Shown here one piece after another: positions 49,237 through 58,000 of a stretch of 60,773 nucleotides of DNA. Position numbers and translations under genes: made by a program. Each line of letters opens with the position of its first letter. The stretch's first letter is position 1. A model generated the notes under the pieces. That model did no database searches. It was not told the DNA's origin and saw only the letters and a program-made list of their open reading frames with translations. Origin of the DNA: Solibaculum_A intestinale (lineage in GTDB: Bacteria > Bacillota > Clostridia > Oscillospirales > Acutalibacteraceae); the NCBI RefSeq assembly GCF_040096205.1, contig NZ_JBBMFD010000016.1, positions 1-60,773 on the forward strand, read 5' to 3'.

Positions 49237-49683
49237 ATGCCTTCCGTTTGCTTTCTCTGCGACTGTGATTCTCTGTCTCGTTCGTCCGCATCTCTCCGGG
49301 AAAGGCTCTCCGAATCCCTGGAAAATGCCGTCTATCAGGGCTACCACCATTTCCTGTGCGGTTTTGATGGGGAGGCCGACTGTATCTTTGCGGCTCTTGT
49401 TCTGGCCCTAAAAAAGGAATATCCCCGCATCCTTCTAGAGGCCTGCCTGCCTTACTACGAGGAATCCCTCTTCTCCACCCCGCCTTACCGGAACCTTTTG
49501 GCCCAATGCGACCAGATTATGTTTTTCTCCGAGAAGCCAGACCCGAACAGCCGGGAACGCCGGGACCTTGCCATGCTCCGCCGGTGCAGCCTGGCCCTTG
49601 TGGCGCTGGGCAGCGAAGAAGGAACGGATTTTACCCTCCGGCAGGCGCTTTTGGAGCGAGACCGGTTTCTAGAGCTGATCTAA
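49237..49683 (+). CDS. SLOG-family (DUF1273/YpsA-like) protein
   Basis: A 148-residue Rossmann-like protein. The row GYHHFLCGFDGEADCIFAAL, KKEYPRILLEACLPYYEE, and CDQIMFFSEKPDP with a late ALVALGSEEGTD strand corresponds to the SLOG proteins of the YpsA group, which bind nucleotides or their derivatives. Relatives occur both as housekeeping genes of unclear role and in anti-phage loci. It lies at the island's right flank, divergent from an XRE regulator. Confidence 0.72.
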   Translation: MPSVCFLCDCDSLSRSSASLRERLSESLENAVYQGYHHFLCGFDGEADCIFAALVLALKKEYPRILLEACLPYYEESLFSTPPYRNLLAQCDQIMFFSEKPDPNSRERRDLAMLRRCSLALVALGSEEGTDFTLRQALLERDRFLELI

Positions 49684-49685
49684 GC

Positions 49686-49717
49686 AAAAAGGCCCGTGCT
49701 TTTGCACGGGCCTTTTT
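49686..49717. terminator. bidirectional terminator
   Basis: A perfect 14-bp stem, AAAAAGGCCCGTGC with its complement (49686-49699, 49704-49717), and a TTTT loop. It serves the SLOG gene on the plus strand and the deacetylase operon on the minus strand. Confidence 0.95.
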
Positions 49718-49727
49718 CGATTTTCTT

Positions 49728-50600
49728 TCAGTCCTCCAGCAGCTTTTTCATGAACTGCTCGGTGGAAACGCCGCTGGGGCGGTTAAACCGATTGAGCGCA
49801 TACAGCTTCTCCGGGTCGCGGGTAACGTAATTGGGTTTTTCGTAGCAAGTAAGCGCCACGGTAAATCCCAGCTCTTTGAGCACCGGCACCGATTCTTCGC
49901 TGATATAGCCGTAGGGATAGGCAAACACAGTGGGAGTAATGCCGCAGTTCTCGCTCAAAAGATCCTGGGTCTTCATAAGATCGGCCCGCAGGGCGGCCTG
50001 GTAATCCTCGGTGCTTTCCCCCTTCCTCTTCGAACAGCCCCGGCGCTTATCTTGGCTGTGCATGTTATAGGTATGGCTGCCGATTTCAAAACAGCCGGAA
50101 GCGGCCAGAGTCTTGATGTCCTCCCAAGTCAGGTGGGCGTAATTGGGCTTGGGATCGGGCGTGTTGGAAAACCGTTCGGAATAACTGCCTACAATGTTGA
50201 TTTCTGCCTTGGCCTGATGCTTTTGCAGGATGGGTAGCACATAGGTCAGGTTGTTGAGGTACCCGTCGTCAAAGGTGATAACCACCGGCTTTTCCGGGAG
50301 CGCCGCGCCGCTGTAAACATAGTCCACCAGTTCTTGCAGGAATATGGTGGTATATCCGTGTTCTTTCAGGTAAATCAGGTCGTTTTCAAATTCCGTGGGA
50401 GACACTACGTATTTTCCATCCATTTTCTGGTCCTTGAGCACACTATGGTACATAACGATGGGGACCTTTACGTGTTCCTCCTCCGGCACCGCGCAGTCGG
50501 CGGTGGCGATGGTAACCGCTGGAATGGAAATGCAGCACACTAGCAGCAGCATCCCCAGTGCCGCGATAACCTTCCACTTGATTTTGTAACAACGAAACAT
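49728..50600 (-). CDS. membrane-anchored polysaccharide deacetylase
   Basis: A 290-residue NodB-type deacetylase. One N-terminal membrane segment (WKVIAALGMLLLVCCISI), then VPIVMYHSV, VITFDDGYLNN (catalytic and metal Asp) and EIGSHTYNMH (metal histidines), and FAYPYGYISEE. It acts outside the membrane on N-acetylated glycans such as peptidoglycan or exopolysaccharide. ATG 50600 follows GGAGGGAGAGG. It is the last gene of the pilin operon, 66 bases after the third pilin-like gene. Confidence 0.88.
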   Translation of the reverse strand: MFRCYKIKWKVIAALGMLLLVCCISIPAVTIATADCAVPEEEHVKVPIVMYHSVLKDQKMDGKYVVSPTEFENDLIYLKEHGYTTIFLQELVDYVYSGAALPEKPVVITFDDGYLNNLTYVLPILQKHQAKAEINIVGSYSERFSNTPDPKPNYAHLTWEDIKTLAASGCFEIGSHTYNMHSQDKRRGCSKRKGESTEDYQAALRADLMKTQDLLSENCGITPTVFAYPYGYISEESVPVLKELGFTVALTCYEKPNYVTRDPEKLYALNRFNRPSGVSTEQFMKKLLED

Positions 50601-50665
50601 AGCGATCGCCTCTCCCTCCGCATAACTATATGCCAGAAGGGGCAACCGCTATGAATCGTTTTTGT

Positions 50666-51154
50666 TTATGCGTTTAGCAGTTCAAACTGGGAAGCGGAGG
50701 TATCTACCAGCTGACCGGTTTTGTCCGCCAGATCCAGAGTAAGGGTGGCGGTGTCCCCCGCCACTTCCACCTGCACCTTCGCCAGCAACCCGGCGTAATG
50801 CTTCTCTTCCAATGGCATGACGGAAAAGCCATTCCCCTTAAGTACCACATATCCGTACTCTCCCGCCACCGGCTCGATTTCCATAGTGACCGCACCATAA
50901 CGCACGCTGTCATAGGAAACCCCGTCGCCCGTCACCTGAAGGTTCTGCGCGTACCGCAGCTCGCCCAGCAGGCTGGTGGCGACGGTAGAAGAAACCACGC
51001 TGCTTTCGGCCTGCACCATGCTTTTCTGATAAATCCGAAGAAGAGAGGGCATCAGCGCGGCAAGGCTGGCTGCCAGAATCCCCACCAAAGCTACCGCTGC
51101 GATCATTTCCACCAGCGCAAATCCCCGTTTGCCTGTTTTCCTTTTCCTGAACAT
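50666..51154 (-). CDS. minor prepilin-like protein
   Basis: A 162-residue type IV prepilin-like protein: basic leader KRKTGKRG, cleavage site G/FALVEM with Glu at +5, then a hydrophobic helix IAAVALVGILAASLAALMP. The rest is a beta-rich head without cysteines. ATG 51154 is nine bases after AAAGGCGG. Probably a pseudopilin that caps or primes the fibre. Confidence 0.85.
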   Translation of the reverse strand: MFRKRKTGKRGFALVEMIAAVALVGILAASLAALMPSLLRIYQKSMVQAESSVVSSTVATSLLGELRYAQNLQVTGDGVSYDSVRYGAVTMEIEPVAGEYGYVVLKGNGFSVMPLEEKHYAGLLAKVQVEVAGDTATLTLDLADKTGQLVDTSASQFELLNA

Positions 51155-51179
51155 GGCTTTCATCCGCCTTTCCAAGCGC

Positions 51180-51488
51180 TTATTTCTTAGCCCGGTAGGC
51201 CTTGAGCTGGCCCGCCTCAATCACCGTAACTCCGCAGGCGCCGCCGTTTAACAGCCCGTCGTCAAACTGGATGAGCATCTGGCCTTCCGTCCCCTCTGTC
51301 GCCGTTTCCGCCTGTTTGCAGTCGGTCTCGAAGGCTTCGTCCATTTCCTCGGCGGTGCGGTTCATTTTGCTGGCGGTGGAAAACATCACCGAGAAGGAGA
51401 GCACCACTAAGGAGATGAGCAGGATGCTCACCACCGCCTCTACCATGGTTTCCCCTTTTCGGCTGCGCCGCAATCGCTGTCGCTTCAT
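51180..51488 (-). CDS. small prepilin-like protein
   Basis: A 102-residue protein with leader KRQRLRRSRKGE and a type IV pilin-like segment TMVEAVVSILLISLVVLSFSV; the Glu is in place although the cleavage residue is not the standard G-F. A short head with two Cys follows (one in DCKQAE, one in GACGV). ATG 51488 starts ten bases after the previous stop. Confidence 0.75.
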   Translation of the reverse strand: MKRQRLRRSRKGETMVEAVVSILLISLVVLSFSVMFSTASKMNRTAEEMDEAFETDCKQAETATEGTEGQMLIQFDDGLLNGGACGVTVIEAGQLKAYRAKK

Positions 51489-51498
51489 GTTCCTGGCC

Positions 51499-52053
51499 TC
51501 ACTTTCCCGCCGCAAACCGGTCGAACTGCCAACTAATTTCTGTTTTCGTCCCGTCTCCCGCCGGTCTGGTCACCGCGATGAAGTAGGCCGTCATCTGGTA
51601 GGAGTCCTTCTCCTCCTGAGCGCGGATCACCGCGGTCAAATCATAAGTGTTCGTCATAGTAAGCTCCATCTGCGCGTCCATACCGGGCACGCCGGTTACT
51701 GTCGCCGGATAGGTCTGTTCCCCAGCGCCGCCGGCCACCTTGGAAACCGCTGCCGCGGCAAATTTGGAAAGGGGTAAAGCATCGTCCCTGCTTGTGATCT
51801 GTATCTTCCCGTCCGGGGTTTGCTCCATCGTCAGCGTCAGTTTCTCCACCTGTTCTTTGAGCAGCTGCCCGGCAGACTTGGCCGTCAGGTACACCTGCTC
51901 TTCCCTGGCCGCCTTGCGGGAATCCCCCACATTGGACGAAGCGGACAGCAACACGCTCGATCCGATCAACAGGCAAAAGGACAGGAAAATCAGCACGATG
52001 GCAAGCGACGCGCCTGCTTTGCCGCGAAGCTGGTTTCCAAACCGTTTTTCCAT
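51499..52053 (-). CDS. PilX-like membrane-anchored protein
   Basis: A 184-residue protein with an N-terminal membrane segment right after RGKAGASLAIVLIFLSFCLL and then a long helix and beta-rich head, like PilX-type components of type IV pilus systems. No proper cleavage motif is seen. ATG 52053 follows AAGGAGG by eight bases, better than one at 52074 inside the upstream stop overlap. Confidence 0.65.
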   Translation of the reverse strand: MEKRFGNQLRGKAGASLAIVLIFLSFCLLIGSSVLLSASSNVGDSRKAAREEQVYLTAKSAGQLLKEQVEKLTLTMEQTPDGKIQITSRDDALPLSKFAAAAVSKVAGGAGEQTYPATVTGVPGMDAQMELTMTNTYDLTAVIRAQEEKDSYQMTAYFIAVTRPAGDGTKTEISWQFDRFAAGK

Positions 52054-52070
52054 TTCATCTGCCTCCTTCT

Positions 52071-55000
52071 TCATTTCCGCCCAGAGCGAAGCGGGCGGGC
52101 AGACACTCGGACGTCCGCGTCTTCCCTCTTCGCAATGGCAGCCGTTACCTGCAAGGGGGCAAGGGGATTGCCGCTCTGGTCATAGGGCCGGATGGTCAGC
52201 CGCACCTGCCGCAAAGCCGCTTCTTTGGCGAACGTGAAACCGAGCTGCGTCATGGTGGTCTGGGGCGCGTCCGGGGCGTTTGCCAGGACCTCGCCGCTTT
52301 GCGCGTCCACCGCTTCCGTCTGATAGCGCACGGCGCCACTCACCGGCTTCCAATGAAGGACCACCCGGTAGGCGGAGGCGGTGTCCTCCGCAGTGCTGGC
52401 GAGAATCCAGTCGGCAGACGGCAGAGAAAACTTCACCGTGCGGGTCGTAGGCGGAGAATCGGCCGTTTTCTTGGCGTCGGAGCCTTTTGCACATACGGTA
52501 GTCACTAAGCGGTCCCCGTCCTCCACCGCCCGGCTCAGCACTGCGGTATAGCCGAGGGCGTCCACTGCCGTCACCGTGCGGTAGGTACCTAGGTTGGCGC
52601 CCGTGCTGCTCTGATGCTCCAACACCACCTCATAGCCGTTGTTGTTCACTACCGCATCCCAGCGCAGGGCGGCGCTGGCGCCGTCCGCCGTTACCGTCAG
52701 GTTGGACGGGCTGGATAGCTGCAGATAGGGTACCGTCAGCGACGCGTCCATAGGGTTGGTCAGCTTGCGCAGGGTGTCGGAGGGTTCCACCGGCACATAA
52801 GAGGAATCGAAAACCGGGGTGACCCGCACGGTTAAAGTTTTGCCTGCGATTTTTACATAGGGCAACGCCATGTCGTAAGCGAAGACGCCCGACGTGCCCG
52901 CCAGGGAAACCTGCTCCCGCTTGACGATGGTGCTGCCGTCGAGCACCATCATCTCCAGTGAATCCGCCTGGGTCAGGGCGGCGCTGTAACGTACAATGGT
53001 ATGGTAGGTGACGGCGGCGCCGTCCGCGGAAGTGGTCCCGCCGTCCAGGGATACCCCCAAAATCCGCCGCACTCCCAAATCCATGGGGATGGCTTCCAGG
53101 GTGGGAACGTCCCCATGGACCGCTTTGAGGGTCACCTTATTCGCCCGGTCTTCCGAAAGGGGCAGGATGTAGGAGGCGGCGTCTGCGGGAAGGGTGGCGG
53201 TAAGCGCTCCGTCCACATATAGCTCATACTGGGCGGCATTTGCCACCTTCGTCCAGGACAGGCTCGCCATCAAGGGCACCGCGCCGTCGTCCAGATTCGT
53301 GAGCGTCAGCACTGGCGCGGGCAAAGGCGGCACCACCGCTTGGCCGCTGACGGCCGGGTCCGAATCCAGGTATGCCTTACCCAGCAGCTGGTCGGCGTAC
53401 CCGTCTGTCACCACCAAAAACTCCCATTTGCGCCCAGCATAGAAGCTGTCTAGCGTGACCGACGCGGTAAGCTTGTCGGTGGAAAGGAGGCGGGAACGGT
53501 TGCTGGTCCCCTGCTCCTGGATATAGACGGTATAGGTCTTGGCGTTCTCCACCGCGTCCCACTTCACCGTGCTGGTGATGGGATAGGAGACAATCTGCTC
53601 GGGGATGGAAACCTGCACGTTTTGAGGTGCCGCCAATTGGTCGGTGACCTTGTGGGGGTTATCCACAAGTTCCGGCAGCCCGTCGGACATCCGCCGCCGC
53701 CAGGCGGAAGACCCCTCCGGCAGGCCGGTGTTAAGCAGGCTGATAATGGACTGGTACTGTTCCGCCCTGGCCGGTCCGTCGGAATAATTGGTGTTTTGGA
53801 TGACGTCGCTGGCATAATACGTGTCCTGGACGCCGGAAAGCTGGTCAAAGGAATAGCCGTAAGTATTTTGAGGCTTTTGCCCGTTTCTGCCGCTGCCCAG
53901 GGTGACGCCGGATACTTGCCCCACGTCGTAGGCGGTGTCGTTGAGCTGGTACTTGTTGTTCTGGTTTCCAGCCCGCAGCTTGACACTCAAACCCACTGCC
54001 GGCAGCGTCTGGTAAACCACGCGGTTGAAGTTTGTATAGGTGTAGTCGGACCGGTCGTTCATGTAGGAACTGTTGTTGGGATTGATGACCGGCGTCAGGC
54101 CGTGCTGATAATAGCCGCAATTGCGGATGAAGCTGGTATCGCTGCCGTAGTGGACGCCCACGATGCCGCCGATCTTGTTGTTGCTGTCGATCTGGCCGGT
54201 AGGAGTCAGGCTGGTGGTGTTATTCACACGGCGGTAATCGCTTTCGATCCGGCCGGAATTGTAGCAGTTATAAATCTGCCCGGCGTTTAAAGCCGCGATG
54301 CCGCCGGTGTTGTTGCCCCGGTTGTGAGGCACCTGGTCGGGGGTATAGTACTTGATACAGACAACGTCGCTGTTGTTATAGCTCGAGTAAATCTTTCCCG
54401 TCATGGCGTTGTATCCCACCACCCCCCCGATGGACATGGTGGTAGGCCCGTGGCTGCTGGTGCCGGTGACCAAGCCGCCGTCCCGGTAGCAGTTTTGAAT
54501 CAAGCCCGCGTTGTACCCGGCGATGCTCCCCATCATCAGATGTGGAAGCTGGGTGCCGGAGAAGTGCATGTTCATATCCTTGCTGTTGAGCACCGCAAGA
54601 TTGCGCACCACGCCGGTTTCCCCGATGGTGGCGAACAGACCGGTAAAGAAACTGTTGGAGGTGGTGGCTTCGATTTCCATGGCAAGGCCGGTGATGACAT
54701 AACCGCCGCCGTCGTAATAGCCGCGGAACATCCCCTGCCAGCTGTTGGCGCTGGGGTTGTCGTTCATATTGCCCACGGAGGAAATTTCCTGGTTGTCAAA
54801 GGGCTGGCCGGTGCCGTAGGCGTAATTGACGCCGGTGCCGCCCACCGAATAGAACATCCGGCCGATGGGATAGAAGAGCCCGTGCATATCCTTGCCGCTG
54901 CTTATGCCGGTTTTTTGGTCGTACCGGTCGGAAATAAAGTCGTTTGTTAGGCTGATGACATTCGTCTGTACGAAATTCGCGTCCAGGCGGTACTTGACCG

Positions 55001-58000
55001 CCTCCAGATGGGCGGGCGAACTAACCTGGTAAGCCTGGGCATAGCTGCCGTCCCCCTTTTGGATGGTTTCCATGACCACCTTGCCGGTTTCGTCCAGGTC
55101 GTTGGCAAAGTCGGTGTGGGCGTAATGGGTGCGGCTGGCCAGAAGGTTGCCGTTCTCCGAATATGCATAGAGCGTAATTTTCAGCCGCCCTCGATACCGG
55201 TTGAGACCTTTGTCTTGTTCCAGAAGGAAATGGGAGACGTCCAAATACCCACCCGCCGGCTGCTCCACAAGAAAGCCGCTGGCGTCGATAGGGTCGAAGG
55301 CCTGGAACAAATTGCGGTTCCCAGCCGAAGCCGTCATGCCGTAGGCAGGGTCGCCCGCGGTGGGCAGGTTCCCTTCCACGAACAGCTTGTAGCTGGACGC
55401 TCCGGGATATTTCAGCCAGCTGATTTCCAGATTCTCCGAGTTGGTTAGAATGGAATGGAATGCATGGGTGTCGATGGCTTCCTCAAAGGGCGTGCGGTGA
55501 AGATTTTCCGCCATACGCAAGGAGGCAAACGGGAAATAATAGTTTTCCGCCGTTTTCGTGAAGGCGTAGACATTGTTGCCGTTGGCGCAAAGGCGGGGCA
55601 GCATGGTGGCCGGGCTTTTCAAGTCCGCCCCGGAAAGGGATTCGCACACGGCGGCGTTCGACCAGAAGCCGCTCTGCCCGATGGCCTCATGCTGCACGCT
55701 AGCCACCGACGCGCAGTAAGCGGCTGTACCGTCGTTTTGCCCGACGATGCCGCCGGAAGTTCCTGACTGCATATTTCCCACGTAGCCCAAAGAGCTGGAA
55801 TACCGCACCGTGGAGCCGGACTGGTTAACGCCTACGACGCCGCCAACCACTCCCTTCGCGGAGACGGGGGTGACCATGCCGTATTCGTCCACGCTCTTCA
55901 CCAGTACCCGGCCGGTATTGTAACAGGAATCTACCGTTCCCCGGCGGTTATCCCCCAGGACGCCGCCGATCTTCAGGTCGGAAGCTCCCTCGCTTGTCCC
56001 CACGGCGCCGGCGTTGTAGCTCAGGGTCACCATCGCTTCCATGCCGTCGTTACGGCCCACCAGGCCGCCGGCGGTGGCGCCGGCATCTCCGGCAATCCGC
56101 GCGGTGTTCAGGCAGCCGGTCACCGTTGCGGCATTTTCGCCCACGACGCCCCCCACCGTACCGCCGGCGGGAACCCACAGCTTAGACGGGGTAGACATAA
56201 GGCCCGAAAAATCGGAAAGGTCGGAGGTATGAGGAGCGGGGCCAACCGTACACGCCTTGACTCTCCCGGTGTTTTTAGCGGCAATACCGCCCACAAGGGC
56301 ATTGGACGAGGTGGATTCAATCACCGGCATGCGCAGGACTACCTCCTGCACTACCCCGGCGTTTTCCGCAAAAAGGCCCGCCTGCCGCTGAGCAGAAAGC
56401 AGGGTAAGTCCCCGGATTTCCTTTTGGTTGCCCTGATAGGTGCCGGTGAACGGCGCTACGGTTTCCGGGGCGCCTTTCTCCCAGATCTGTCCGATGGGTT
56501 TGTGGTAATTGCTCACGCCTTTGGAACCGGCGTACACCCCGAAATCAATCTGGTTTGTCTGGGAAAACACGTCCGCCAGATAATTGGCGGCTCCGGTGCT
56601 TTTCCCGACGTTTCGCAGCTGACGGGGAGTGCGCGTTTCAAAAGGATGGGAAACGCTGCCCAAGGTCCAGGAGCCGACGGCGGTTGCATTTCCGAAATGA
56701 GGATTGAACTTCACCGACGTATAAAGGCTGGTGGAAATAGGCGGCTGATCCGCGTTCTGGTCGTACACGGTGCGGTCGCACCGCACCGCCGCGGTATAAA
56801 ATCCGCTGCCGCTCACGTGGAGCCTATCCAAGGGATTGGGGTACAGGTAGACGAAATAATAGAAAATGCCGTTTTCTTCCGCAATGGTAATCTCGAAATC
56901 GTCTTTTTCCAGGCCAAAGGCGTTGGCCGGCACGTTTACCGTGAACTTGGGGTTGTTGGGATTGGGGACCCCGTTGTCGGTAGCCGCAATCTCGAGGACG
57001 AGAACCGGGTCCTCTCCGTCGTTCTGGCGGAAGGGGCCGTCGTAGAACTCCAGGCGGTAGGGCTCGTCGTCTTTGAAATGATTGGGCTGCATGGCCGGGA
57101 AGCTGAAGACATACCGCTCGTTATAGGCGGGGGTGTTTTCTTCCAGGTTGGAGGTGAACGCCCCGCCTGCACGGTATTGTTCCTCATACCGGCTCCAAAT
57201 GGGCAGATAGGGAGGCGGCAGCTGTTCAATTTCCGGCCACTCCCGATAATGCTTCATACCCACAAGCTGGGGATAGGGATACCCTTGCGGGTCGGAGCTG
57301 TCTTCCCGCGCCTGCATCCAGACATCCGCGCCGAATCCCGGATAGTAGACAAAGGCATCGCCGTCAAATTCCGTCATGGCCGCATAGGTCAGGCCTTCCG
57401 GGGAATCCGGATCTCCCGCCACCGTGTACACCCATTTCGCCGCGTTATAAATGGTCTGCTGAAGAAAAGCCGTGTTCTGGATGGAATCGGGCGCTGCGTT
57501 CTGATTGACGCCCGCGATGCCGCCGATGCGGCTAAGGACCGCTTCCTCCAGCACCTGGGTGGAATTCGCGAGCATCGCGTTGACATAGGAGGTGCGGATG
57601 ACGCCGTTCGACCAGTTGGACCCCACCAACCCCCCCACTTCATGCGCTTCGGGTATAGTGGTCTTAATGTTGACAAAGAACTCGTTGTCTTTCGTCTCAC
57701 CAAAGTTAACGTAGCAGTTTTCCACCACGCCGTCGTTTGCGCCCACCAGGCCGCCCACTATACCGTTTCCTTCCACGGTGGTGGACGATGCATAGCACAC
57801 ATGGATATGCCCCTCGTTAATCCCGGCCAAAGCGCCGGTATATTTCCCGCCGCCTGCGGCCTCGCCGTCCACCAAGGCGATCTTCGTCAGCTCTCCCGAG
57901 CGGCCCACCCGGGTGAACAGACCCAGATTTTCCTCCTCCCCGCCAAAGCGCAGGCCGGAGATAAAGGATCCGCCCCCGTCGTACCGGCCCTCAAATACGT

